Shown here: positions 32,913 through 42,867 of the stretch, piece after piece
How positions within the stretch are numbered: position 1 is the stretch's first letter
Layout of the letters: every line of letters starts with the position of its first letter
Assembly: GCA_002049455.2 (NCBI GenBank)
Contig: KV918948.1
Span: forward strand, 62,001 to 126,000
DNA: 64,000 bases
Origin: Porphyra umbilicalis
Taxonomy: Eukaryota; Rhodophyta; Bangiophyceae; Bangiales; Bangiaceae
Direction: 5' to 3'
The notes under the pieces: generated by a model
Told to the model about the DNA's origin: nothing
Databases searched by the model: none
Seen by the model: only the letters and a program-made list of their open reading frames with translations
Program-made: the position numbers and the translations under genes

Positions 32913-33411
32913 TGTGGCGGTCGGGGGTCTTACAGTTGGAAGGGGCGTGGCCCCTCAGCTGTGTACAGCACACCCCCGGGGGCCGTCCCAAAATATCCCG
33001 ATCCGGGCCAGCAAGGGAATGACCTGTCCAGATCTCGGGGAGATTGGATTCGGTCGGGGGCGGGGCTTTTCCCCAGTGGTTTTCCCAACCCCCCTACTAC
33101 TTGTTTGAATTTTTTCGCTTTGGAGGGATTTATCTGTTTGGCGCATTTGGGGTGGCTACTTTGGCCACCGGCGTTCGGGTTGGTGAGGGGTTTATTGACA
33201 GCGGGGACGCCGTCCCCGTCGCCGTTTCATAAAACCAACTGTGCTTTGGACTACGATTCCCCCCTGGGCTTTTCCGTGATCCTCTCCTCCCGTTGGGGGA
33301 AGGCTGGGCTGTGGGTCGATTTCCGGGGCAGTTCCTTCGACGGACCGAGCTGATCAAGAGGTCACTTCGGCCAGACGACGAACCAACGTGGTGGTGCTTA
33401 GAACCGCTACA
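32913..33411 (+). repeat. Second LTR of family B, shared by two copies
   Basis: 499 bp, same length as the LTR at 24635. It is preceded by the 3' region of copy 1 and followed by the primer site and gag of copy 2, so it acts as 3' LTR for one and 5' LTR for the other. Confidence 0.85.
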
Positions 33412-33416
33412 ATTTC

Positions 33417-33435
33417 TGGTGGAGCAGCAGGGGAT
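33417..33435 (+). other. tRNA primer-binding site, family B copy 2
   Basis: Same TGGTGGAGCAGCAGGGGAT as at 25139, again 5 bp after the LTR. Confidence 0.8.
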
Positions 33436-33554
33436 TCCGGCCGTTGCCACGCCCGTACTGGGTAGCCGGTTCCCCGATCGTCTGTTGGTTTGTGATTTCA
33501 AGGCGACGTGGATCTCCGCGTCGGTCTGTCGTCGATTACCGCCCGGCCACTACG

Positions 33555-35118
33555 ATGGCGTCGCCGTCCGACATCCCCAAGTCGAACGCGATCGCTAGCG
33601 GTATGCCGGCGGGTACATCCGCGGCGACCCCAGCGGTCGCTGCAACAGGGGGATCCGCGGCCGGATCAGGGATTCCCTTCACTCCACCTCGGCCATTGGC
33701 GGACCTCGTGGGCGAAACGGTTCGTCGGGTCCCGCCGGGGGCCGGTGCCTTCCTCCCTCGACGTCTCGACGAACGGACGGGATTGGTGGATCAGGATCGT
33801 GATCCGGCGACGCCTTTAGCGATGGCCGATCTGGACACGGCGCTGTCGACGTTCCGCGAGTTGTTATTGGCCGACGTTTCTCGGGTCATCGCGGCGAGCC
33901 CCGCGGGCTCTGCTCAAGATGCCCCCCGTCGAGATTCTCCAGTGGACACGCGGAAGAGCCGCAGCAAAGGGAAGTCACGGCGTCTCCGTAGTCCCTCGTC
34001 GTCATCGTCGTCTTCATCTTCCTCGCCGTCGCCGGCGACAACCGACAACGACGAAGACCACGTGGGGCGCAAGGTGGGGTCCGGCAAGTTGGCGGTCCTC
34101 GAATGCCCGGACGATCGCTTCGCGGGCGTCCTGGACTACCGATCGTACCGCCTACGGAACCGTCACTCGACCTACGGGGCGTCGCAGGCCCGCAAGATGG
34201 GACGGACGGCCAAGAATATGAAGTTCTCCTTCGGGGGGGCCCCGATGTTCAACGGGAAGGAACCCCTCAAGGTCTTCTCGTGGCTCCGAAAGTTCGTCAA
34301 GGCCTGCGATGACAACGACGTGTCCGAGGGGATGGGTTTTTACCTAATTCCCAACTTCCTCGCGGGCGACGCTGAGACGCGGTTCACTCGGAACCTACCG
34401 GGGTCGGATATCGCGGGTGGACGGGGCTCGCTTGTATCCTTTCCCGCGGCGCTCAATTGGCTGTTGTCGACCTACGCGGAGCCGCACGCTTTGGGGCTGG
34501 CGCAGGACAAGTTTAGCCGGGCTGCGCTCGTGGACAACGAGGGGGTGGATGCCTTCGCGGCACGTCTACGGAGCCTCGCTGAGCTTTGCGGCAACATCCA
34601 CTCCGAGGGGACGATGAAACAGCAGCTGATCCAAGGCCTACCGGAGTATCTACGGACGGACGCCTTGGTGTACAACTCGGCGCAACGAAGCTACCAACAG
34701 TTGTCGACCTACGTGGCGGGGAAGTATCGGGCCGCCAAGGACGTCATGGCGCTGGCCAGCCGGGGGGCACCCGGGGGATCATCGCGGAAGGGACAGACGT
34801 CGACGGGGCCCCGAGGCCTCTCGGTCAACCAACTCCACTCCTCGTGGGAGGAGGATGACACGGCGACGTACGACACGGTCGCGGTGCTGCCGTCGGGTAC
34901 CCCGGGGTTCCGGACGGCTGGGGGAGCGCCCTATGTTCGGCGGGAGGCCCCGACGGGTCCCCCGCTGTGCTACATGTGTTGGTCGCGTGGCCACCGAGTC
35001 CCTGATTGCAAGATTCTGACGGACAAACAGCGGGACCTCGTTAAGGCCGCGCGGAGCACCTTCCTTCGACAGAGGAACGCGGGGGCGGGCGCCCCCTCGG
35101 ATCGCACCTCCGTCGTGG
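33555..35118 (+). pseudogene. gag: gag of family B copy 2, 3'-truncated
   Basis: ATG at 33555 as in copy 1. It keeps an intact zinc knuckle, CYMCWSRGHRVPDC, where copy 1 has lost the last cysteine. Compared with copy 1, six amino acids differ (Ser/Ala, Ser/Pro, His/Leu, Pro/Arg, Pro/Gln, Gly/Cys), and I saw no synonymous change. At 35118 the native sequence ends and the frame runs on into foreign DNA to 35303. It lacks the frameshift signal and pol, so it could not be autonomous. Confidence 0.85.
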
Positions 35119-35916
35119 TGGGGCGGGAGAGGGAAGCGCCGCCTCAACATGTCCCCCTGATATGGGCGGTCGCGTGTCAGTCATTGATTGGCACAAAATT
35201 GGATCAACAAATCTGCATCCGCCAAATAGTACTGAAACATATACCCAAAATCAGTGGTAAATGTATTTCGCAGATTATGCCTAAAAACGGACAAACCGGT
35301 TAGCTATCCATTTGCTTGGGTGTCCTCTTGGATCCACCGTATGACTCTCTTTGTAGCCCCCGTTGGCGACTTCTTGGCGACACAGCTCGCGCCTGTGTCG
35401 CCTCGAAGTTACCAAGAAGTAACCCGAAAAAGCGAGTGGGCAGAACCGCCGACGAAGTACTTTTATCAACAGAGGCAAGGGATATGAATCCCACACCATC
35501 GGTCATGCTGGCCTGCCACTTCCTTCATCGCTATGACGATAGACAGAAAAACTTAGAAGTCGATACAAACATGTCAAACGACAAACAATCACAAGACGAA
35601 GAAACATCAACACCTTAAAGGCGTAAGCCCCCGACATTGGCACCCCGTCCTGCCAGGGTCAGCCGAGCAAGTCACTTAACAGTGAACCCCGCTACTCCTC
35701 CTCCTCATCACTACGACGCGAGTCGCGACGATAAGTGTGGCGAGAGCCAACGCTGGCGCCGGACTCCTGAGACACACTATGCGCACGCGTATTGCGTGCC
35801 GAGGGCGGAACCCCGCCTGACGGCCCCCCGTCAGCATGGGCGCGACGCCCCAGAACGCTCTGAGCGTTGAAGCGCGTCGGCGCCGCCACCTCCTCCGGCT
35901 GAACAGCCTCAAGATG
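35119..35916. other. Junction region, AT-richer, with a perfect hairpin
   Basis: No gene seen. A 10-bp perfect inverted repeat (GGCGACACAG, 35376-35385; CTGTGTCGCC, 35393-35402) has a 7-nt loop. The region separates truncated family B from the end of the minus-strand gene at 35917. Confidence 0.5.
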
Positions 35917-37685
35917 CTAAGCAAAGCGCTCGTAGTTGGCATCGCCATCGACGGCGCGAGCCACGGCCTGCCCAATGATGGCCATGGCCGACTCGACCCC
36001 TCGGCCGTCCACCCGCTCCACAGCACGGCGCAAGCCAGACACTTGGTCCACCCAGGCATGCGCCACCGCTGACACCGCAGCCCCACGGGGCGCGCGAAGG
36101 CGCACGTCGCGCACGCGCGCCGACCCAAACAAGGCAACCGCCGCGGAGGAAGAGGCACGCGTCGGCCAAGTGGCCTCGATGGCCCGGGGCGGCGATTCTG
36201 ACCTTAAGCGATCGCGACGCGGCGACCGCGAGCGATCGCGGCGTGGCGAACGCGGACGGTGGTAACCACCACAGTCGCCGCTGACTGCATAAGCCCCTCC
36301 CGGATGGGTCTGCCGACCGCGACACCACACCCCGAGGTGACTCGGAGGAACCTGTGCCACATGAGCAGGCGCGTTCGGGTCAGGTGCCCAGTCGAAATCC
36401 ACACACGCGTGTCGAAGGCAAAAGCCGAACTCCTTGGTCTCATCGACCGTCACGCGCACTTGACGCGCCTCGCCGGTCTCCCGGTCCCGACGGACCACAT
36501 CCTTGAGGACGACCTCCCAAGGGAACACGTCCATTCGCGGCGCATCTTGCCATGTAAGGCATGTGCCGCCTCGCCGTCAGGCGCCTCACGCAGTTTGGAC
36601 GTGTCCAGGACGTCGAAGTGACGAAGTGTCTTCTCGTCCAGACGGACAAAGACCTTGTCCTCTTGAAGGGTGCGAACCCAAGCCGCAATCAGATTGCAGT
36701 AGTAATCCGAGTACGCAATCTGCCAGGCAGAGCTATATTCGTTTCGCAACGAGTCCGCCAGGTATGACACCACCACCGGGGTCGCCACCCAAAGATCGGT
36801 CTTGGGCTCCCAGTCAGGGACTGGCGGAAGCCAACGAGACAAGTCAAATGACTTCGGCGCCCGGAGGAATCCGGCTGACCACTCCGTCGGCAGCAGCCCG
36901 CTACCGCGGAAAAACCGTGTGTCCGCCGCGCGGCGATGGTCGGTCGCGAACATAGGCACCCGAAAGGGATTCGGTAGCTCGCTCATGCGAGGGCTGCGGT
37001 CCTCATCGACCGCATCATTCTCCTCCGCCGCCACCAGCGTAAGCTGATCCAGGTACACCGCCAATCCGGCATCATGACAGATCGGGACCGCGAGGTCCGT
37101 GGCCACCGAGCGCGCGAGAAAGACGGCCTTAGGCCAGTTCCGCAACAAGCGGCAAAACGAGTTGGCTGCCGCCTCGAAGGTCTCGGTACCCCTCGCGGGA
37201 AACAACAAGGCGTTGGTGTATACCAAACGGTGGAAGGGGTGCAAGGGCACCTGGTACCGGATGACTTCGTTGCAAAACGACATGACCTCGTATATACGGC
37301 GCTGTGGTCTCTGATTCCCAAAGAACGGGTCCCCATGGACCTCGGCCACGCGGTCACCCGCATGGGTGGGCGCGCCGTGTTCGGCCAACACGTCGACGAA
37401 GCCCGGCAGGGCCTCGTTGCGCCCGTGAAGACGCCGAGTATCCGCGCGAGCGCGGTTGCGAATGCAAATTTCATACAGACCATGGTCAGCAATGACCGGG
37501 ACCCCGTCAACCACCTCGGTTGGGCCCACATGGGCATAGAATATGCCGCTAGGCCTAAACTGACGAAGCACCTTCGGGTCGGTGGACCGTTTGACATCGG
37601 GTCCGTCACCCCCCGCGGCATGAGGCACGGGCGCCTCGCCGTTGGCGTGGCCGCCGTCAACCGCCATCGCGGCCTGGTCAGCCAT
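35917..37685 (-). CDS. Unknown protein of about 590 residues with SR-like tail, one frameshift
   Basis: I do not recognise this protein. The ATG at 37685 starts MADQAAMAVDGGHANGEAPV. Coding continues with balanced composition (HRLVYTNALLFPARGTETFE, DWEPKTDLWVATPVVVSYLA) to about 36530. There the pattern moves to another frame (MDVFPWEVVLKDVVRRDRET) as if one base were missing, and ends at 35917. The C-terminal third has RSPRRDRSRSPRRDR, an Arg/Ser repeat. A retroelement structural protein (gag-like) or an extra antisense ORF of family A is possible, because a family A LTR lies upstream at 38790-39185 and family B also carries an antisense ORF before its LTR. A host gene is not excluded. Confidence 0.5.
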
Positions 37686-38789
37686 GCTGGTACTTGGGTG
37701 CGAAACGTTCCTCCTCCCGTACGTAGCCGCAAGGCAAATCGTCCGCGCCGCCGGCGGTTACCGCCGCGCCGCCAGGCAACCCGCACGCGCCGCAAGGCAA
37801 AACACCCGCGTCACCGGCCTTGCCGCCCTTGCCGCTGCTGCGCTTAGCAGCCGGGCTGGCCACCAACGCCAACGGGCTCGTCGCCCTCGCCGCCGGCCTT
37901 GCCAGCCTTGCCGCCCTTGCGCGCGGCAGCCGGGCTTGCCGCCCTTGCGCACCGCCACCGGCCTTGCCGCCCTTGCCGACTTGCCGCCCTTTCGCCCTGC
38001 CGCCGGGCGCGCCGCCCCCCCCCCCCCCAACGCAAACCCACACTCACCGGGTCCGTATCCTCGCGGTTTGCCACCTCGCGGTAGAGCACCCCCACTCAAG
38101 CAATGCCGTTGGGCCTCAACCTGTGCACGAGCCCGAAGACACGGGATGGCTCCGTGCCGACCAACCCGGATCGGAGTCCGGGCTTTCGCCTCGTCGCCGG
38201 GGTAGTCAAACCCCGACGAGGTAGGCGCCACCCGGCTACGACGACGGCCACCCAGCACGCGCTGCACAACGCACACGACACGGTGGTAACAGGTCTCAGG
38301 GCACATACCCCCCCCCCCCCGCTCTCGGCAACACGGACCCGCGTCCCGGCTTTCGCCTTGTCGCCGGGGTAGTCAAACCCCAACGAAGTAGGCGCCACTC
38401 GGCACCGACGACGGTCACCCCAGCACGTGCTGCACGACGCACCCGCCCACCGACGGGTCTTAACCCCGACGCTCGTCACCCGGCACCCGGCCGCCTGGCC
38501 CCCACCCCGACGCATAACTGCCTGCGCGGGCGCGCGTACGCGTAAGCATCGATCTGACCAGCAGCGCAAGCTGCGCGCCACACACGCACGCGCGGGCGGG
38601 GCCGGACGGTCGCGACCGGCGACGGCGAACCGCTACCTCCCCCCAATCGGGACTGGGCGGCGCGCCCCCCACGACTCCCGCCGCCTGGGCGGTTACGCCC
38701 GCGCGGGCCCGTAAGAGGCCGCGATCGCCCAATCGGGCTTCACCATCCTCGGATCTCACCGGGACGGTTCGAATCTCGCGTTGGAGGTA
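37686..38789. other. Low-complexity region with a tandem duplication
   Basis: From 37690 to about 38000 the sequence is made of CTTGCCGCC-type units. A segment of about 90 bp, with GTAGTCAAACCCC at its centre, occurs at about 38180-38265 and again at about 38352-38440 (offset near 170 bp). In the first copy CCTCGTCG and CGACGAGG with inner GGGG/CCCC can form a strong hairpin. No gene supported. Confidence 0.5.
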
Positions 38790-39185
38790 TGTAGCATATC
38801 TCTGCTCCCAATTGAGAATTGGCCACACGTAGCCTCCTTGATGGGCCAAAGCCCATGTATTGTGGGAATTGGCCTGTGGCACGCCCTTTGGGGGGATACT
38901 TCCGCATTGTTCACTTTTTATTGTTTGTTTGCTTGCCTGTCTTATCTGGCTGCCGGCACTCATTACGATCGCTTGTGATCGGACGGTCGATCGACCAGTG
39001 CCCCCGTTTATATTATATCACCATGGGTCCGGGGTCGCCGTCGTGGGCACCACCCGGCTCCCCATCGGATGCCCTCCAACAAAAGGTCTTTCTTCCTCGC
39101 CGCGACGGCGATAGAACTCGCTTTATTGCTTGGCTACGGTCGGTCTCAGTACACTGGTAATTGCACCAACGTCATTGATACCGCA
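38790..39185 (+). repeat. Second LTR of family A (3' or solo)
   Basis: 396 bp, starts TGTAGCATATCTCTG and ends ACCGCA, about 96 percent identical to 17959-18354 by eye. No primer site follows, so it is not a working 5' LTR. The bases next to it (AGGTA before, ATTTC after) do not form a duplication and do not match the flank of the first LTR. TTTATATTATAT at about 39005 is the likely TATA element. Confidence 0.82.
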
Positions 39186-39241
39186 ATTTCCAACGGCACC
39201 CGGGTGGCGTCAAGGCCGCCAAAGCGGCGCGCCTCGAGGAC

Positions 39242-40159
39242 ATGCGGTATGAGAAGCAGGTACTGGCGAGCACGGACGCGCTGGCCAAGCTGCCCCCAGC
39301 GCAACACGAGCGCACCGCCCTTTGCTGTTTCGAGTCGTTATCGATGCGAAACACGCTCAAGGTGGCACGCTACCGCCAAGCTGTCGTCAACAAGATGCTG
39401 CAGAGCGCTGGTGTATCAGTGGGGTCGACTAGTGGTGCGCGGGGGGCTGCGGGTGTGGACAAGTCTGTGGACGGGCTGAACGGCGGCGTGGTCGGCCTCG
39501 CTGTGCGACACTCGTTGCTCACGGTGCCGCCAGATGCCAGCCCTGCCGCCGGAGCACCGGCGCTGCCGGCGCGTGGAGTCCCGGCGGCGCCCAAAACAGC
39601 TGCCGCAGCAGCCGTGTCTGCACTGGCGGCGCGGGCGGTGACTGGCGCGGCGGAGCGTCCAGGACAACGCGCATCTGTGACTGGCCGCAAAGCACAGGCC
39701 TCGAAGGAGCAGGCAGCGAAGGCTGTCCTCGTCCGCAAGCTGCGGACCACGCGCGATCTTGCCGACAGCAACGAGGGCAGCACCACCGACAGCACTGAGG
39801 CCGGTAGAGACTGTACTGTGTATTGCGGGTGCGAATCCATTTTGGTTGATAGTCGCAGCAATGGGTTTTTTTTCCCCACTCGGCAGGGTTTTTTTTCCCA
39901 CCCACTTTGCAGTCCTCGTCCCCTTCACCAGTTCTCCACTCTCTTGTCCGGCGTGGTGGAAGCTTGTGTATCAGCTCCACCAGGGAACACACAAAACAGG
40001 CGCCGCCTGCGTCTGCAGCAAAGGGCAAGGCGACACAATCGCACCACTCTTCGCCATCAGACAATACCACCCCCTATCACTACCAGGGGCTTCGGAATAA
40101 TGATTCGGATAAAGCACCGTTCTGAGAGCAGCAGCTTCCTGCCCGCAGCAACATCTTAA
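39242..40159 (+). CDS. Unknown ORF, possible DNA-transposon accessory protein
   Basis: ATG at 39242, 305 codons. The N-terminal 60 residues look like real coding (EKQVLASTDALAKLPPAQHE, SMRNTLKVARYRQAVVNKML) and the frame is open upstream to the LTR boundary, so the LTR may have cut a longer gene. The middle is Ala/Pro-rich and the C-terminal third after about 39830 is probably not genuine. It faces the PIF/Harbinger transposase convergently. Such elements usually carry a second DNA-binding ORF, but I see no Myb motif here, so this role is only a guess. Confidence 0.35.
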   Translation: MRYEKQVLASTDALAKLPPAQHERTALCCFESLSMRNTLKVARYRQAVVNKMLQSAGVSVGSTSGARGAAGVDKSVDGLNGGVVGLAVRHSLLTVPPDASPAAGAPALPARGVPAAPKTAAAAAVSALAARAVTGAAERPGQRASVTGRKAQASKEQAAKAVLVRKLRTTRDLADSNEGSTTDSTEAGRDCTVYCGCESILVDSRSNGFFFPTRQGFFSHPLCSPRPLHQFSTLLSGVVEACVSAPPGNTQNRRRLRLQQRARRHNRTTLRHQTIPPPITTRGFGIMIRIKHRSESSSFLPAATS

Positions 40160-41217
40160 GTTCATCAATCTCATCACCCGGAGACTGAGCATAAGGTGAG
40201 CTTTCCAGCAGTGTCTTCTGTTTTGCTCTCACATTGGATGGCGAGATGATTCCAACGGATATATCCGGATATATCTGGATATATCCCAGATTCGGCTGAA
40301 AATCCCGGATTCTGAAAGGCCCTGATCACTACTAACTGTTCGTCCTCCCTACCCGGCAGACTTCACCCCCCAGCACCCATCCCCCACACCCCCACCCAAA
40401 CAAAAAACAGCTCCCCTCTCGCACGCGCGGGGAGAACAGGGAGAGAAAGCCGGGGGCAGTGCCGGCCGGGCATGGGGGGAGGCCACAGGAGGAGCCAGCG
40501 CGCGGGGTGGCGGGCGCCCGCCCACAGCGCGCGCAAAGCGAGCAGGCGCACCGCCAGGGAGCGCGCGCGAGTGAATCTGGACTCCGCTCTGCGAGGGAGC
40601 ACGCGCGTGCGGCAGGGGGCGGCGGACCAGGAGAGAGCACGCTTGTTCGGCGTATGGCGGAGCGCCGCGAGGGAGCGCGCGCGCGCGGAACAGGGCGGCG
40701 CACCGCGAGGGAGCACGCGCGCAGGCCAGTGCGGCGGGCCAGGAGGGAGAACTGGCATGCGGCACGGGTCGCGTACAGGGAGGAAGCACGCGCGCGCGGC
40801 AGACGGCGGCGAACAGGACGGGAGCACGCGCGAACGGCAGAGGGCGGCACGCCGCGACGGAGCGCCCGGGCGCGGCGTTGCGCCGGTGCTGGCGAGGCCG
40901 CCTCTGACCGGCGGTTGTCTCCCCGTATCGCGCATGGCGCGATGCGTGCGACGGGCCTGCTGCTGGTGGCCACGCGGCGGGAGACGAGGCGACGACGCGG
41001 CGTCGACACTGTGGACGCGGCGGCTTGGCCGCCGCGCGGGCGGCAAGGGCGACGGGGTGTCCCCACAGGCCCCGGCCAAAGCTGAGCTCCAGCCGCGCGC
41101 TTGGCCGGTCATGCCGGTTCTGACAGTGGCGCTATCGACTTTGGTCCTCTGGTTCACGTTCAATAGACAACAAAATAAAGGAAAAAAAAAAAACCTGCCC
41201 AACGGGGGAAAAAAAAC
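39864..41217. repeat. Inverted repeat with long T/A runs flanking a minisatellite
   Basis: The arm at 39864-39900 (T8, CCCC, CTCGGCAGGG, T8) is matched in inverse at 41180-41217 (A12, CCTGCCCAACGGGGG, A8). Between them, about 40555-40880, lies a degenerate minisatellite of roughly 60 bp with GAGGGAGCACGCGCG units. An AATAAA occurs at 41174 before the A run. The right arm reads CTG then CCCAACGGGGGAAAA, which resembles the terminal repeat of the CTG-flanked transposons. Confidence 0.5.
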
Positions 41218-41241
41218 TATTGTATGTCATCTGCTGTCGCT

Positions 41242-42777
41242 CTACAAAAGGTAAGGGGCCAATAAGTCACCGCGGTCGTTCCACATATGTGCGGTGAGGT
41301 CAACACGAAGTTGCTTGTGCTCAGCAACATTGCGAGTCTCGGCCCAGGCGTCAAAGACGGCGGGCATGCCGCCCGCTGGCGGCTGCTCGACAGGGTTGAT
41401 GAGGAGGGGCGCGTTGGCGCCGGCGTGTGCGCCGCCAGGTGCAGCTCCCCCGGCGGCAGCGCCCGCCCTGACGTCCGCCCCACCACCATTTCCACTGCCG
41501 CCACCGCCAGCTGGCCCACCATCAGGTCCGCTGCCGTCCTCACTCCCAGATCCCTCGACGTCACCATCCACGGCATCAGGACCCCTCCCCCCGTTAGGTC
41601 CCTCTGCGCGTCTGCGGCGGCTCAAAAAGCCCTCGCGGCGGCTCTTAACACAAATGTTGTGCAGTATACAGATCGCCATAAAGGTTAAGACCAGCATCTT
41701 GACCGACCGATAGCGCCCAGGGTGGAGCGCGGTAGGGAGGCGTTGTGTCAGGACACCAAACAGGCGCTCCACGTCCTTGCGGACCGCCTCCTGCAGGCAG
41801 ATAAAGACCTTTTGCTCCTCAGTGGAGGGCATGGGGTGCAGGGACATGAGAAAGGCATATCGCGGGTAAATGCCATCCACCAGGTAGTACGGCGGCGTGC
41901 GACTTGTCCCGTTCAGCGTGTAGGACTGGTTGCGAGGCGGCCACCCGCCTGCCGTCACGTCGAGGTAGAGGGGGGACTGGTGCATCACGTTGAGGTGGTT
42001 GAGGCTCCCTGGTGCGCCAACAAACAGGTGCCAAATCCACAGGTCCTCGTCGCACACAGCCTCCATAATGATTCCGCGCGAGCCCTTTCGGATCTGATAG
42101 CTACCCGCCGTATCTCTGGGACACTGGTACCACGCCCAGTGCCTGCAATCAAGCGAGCCCATGCACCCGGGGAAGCCACGCTCCGCGTTCCGGTCCAGGA
42201 TGGTCTTCAGTTCCGCGTTGTTGGGCCGCCGCAAGCAGGTAGACTCCCATTTAGACACGATGCATACCACCAAACACTTGACCGAAAGGAGGATGGTTGA
42301 ACGGGGAAGCCGCACGTACTCGTCGGCGCGGTCTGCCGCCTCCCCATACGCGAGCACACGGAAGGCAGCAATCACCTTTTGCAGAGGGTGCGCCTGCGGG
42401 CGGCCCGTAGCCTTGATCTGCCGCCGGAAGAAGGGGGTGTCCTTGACCTCCGAATATACACGCCGGAACACAGCACGTGGAACGAGGAAACGCGTCTCAA
42501 AGTCGTGCTCATTGTAGACAGGGTCCTGCCCATAGACACCAAAGTAATCTCGCACAATGTTGTTCAGCCCGGCATCAAAGTCCCGCTGCTTGTTAGTCCG
42601 ACGTCCAGGAAGGGAGCCACGGTACCGGCCACGTCGGCTGATACGCCACGCACTCACACGAATCCGCAGCGCCCTTACCGCCGCCACAAGCGCCTGCCCA
42701 GCGGCGCAAATGACCGCGCCGTCGTCCTCAGAGAGTAGCACGGCAATCGGGCACGGCTCGTCTTCGTAGGACTTCAT
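41242..42777 (-). CDS. PIF/Harbinger-type DDE transposase
   Basis: The first ATG in frame (42777) gives 511 residues beginning MKSYEDEPCPIAV. The central region (SKWESTCLRRPNNAELKTIL) and nuclease domain match the PIF/Harbinger family. MGSLDCRHWAWYQCP carries the first catalytic Asp, PPYYLVDGIYPRYAF the second, and VERLFGVLTQRLP the Glu. Between them WIWHLFVGAPGSLNHLNVM is the usual segment (family form: PGSxNDxxV). The C-terminal 100 residues are Gly/Ala-rich and probably dispensable. No stop or frameshift interrupts it, so it may be active. I did not find a convincing right-hand inverted repeat for its element. Confidence 0.85.
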   Translation of the reverse strand: MKSYEDEPCPIAVLLSEDDGAVICAAGQALVAAVRALRIRVSAWRISRRGRYRGSLPGRRTNKQRDFDAGLNNIVRDYFGVYGQDPVYNEHDFETRFLVPRAVFRRVYSEVKDTPFFRRQIKATGRPQAHPLQKVIAAFRVLAYGEAADRADEYVRLPRSTILLSVKCLVVCIVSKWESTCLRRPNNAELKTILDRNAERGFPGCMGSLDCRHWAWYQCPRDTAGSYQIRKGSRGIIMEAVCDEDLWIWHLFVGAPGSLNHLNVMHQSPLYLDVTAGGWPPRNQSYTLNGTSRTPPYYLVDGIYPRYAFLMSLHPMPSTEEQKVFICLQEAVRKDVERLFGVLTQRLPTALHPGRYRSVKMLVLTFMAICILHNICVKSRREGFLSRRRRAEGPNGGRGPDAVDGDVEGSGSEDGSGPDGGPAGGGGSGNGGGADVRAGAAAGGAAPGGAHAGANAPLLINPVEQPPAGGMPAVFDAWAETRNVAEHKQLRVDLTAHMWNDRGDLLAPYLL

Positions 42778-42867
42778 GCTCCCGGGCAAACGCGCCAAAC
42801 AGCGTGTGGCGAGAGCATCGGGGCGACGTCGAAGGTGCTGGCCACGCGCGGACGCCGGTGGCGGCAA

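Larger units (their letters stand above)
24635..33411 (+). mobile_element. Chromodomain Ty3/Gypsy retrotransposon family B, copy 1, near-intact
   Basis: In order: LTR (24635-25133), primer site, gag, -1 frameshift signal, pol (protease, RT, RNase H, integrase), TAG, chromodomain, antisense ORF, a 182-bp tandem repeat, a purine-rich tract, and a second LTR (32913-33411). The LTRs differ at two positions in 499 by eye, so insertion or rearrangement is recent. The second LTR is followed by primer site and gag, not by flanking host DNA, so the element is part of a head-to-tail array. No target duplication can be read. Integrase with GPY motif plus chromodomain identifies the chromovirus group. 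Confidence 0.88.
32913..35118 (+). mobile_element. Family B copy 2, truncated in gag
   Basis: The 2,206 bp from the LTR start are collinear with 24635-26840 without any indel and differ at about eight positions by eye. Identity stops abruptly at 35118, and unrelated AT-richer DNA follows. Confidence 0.88.

Noticed and set aside
38765-38785. tRNA-like GGTTCGAATC
   Set aside because: The flanking bases do not form a T-stem and no acceptor or anticodon arm can be drawn.
17959-39185. One 21-kb family A element bounded by its two LTRs
   Set aside because: Flanking bases do not match (GTCGG and ATTTC), the LTRs differ by about 4 percent, and no family A integrase is found in between. Possible but not supported.
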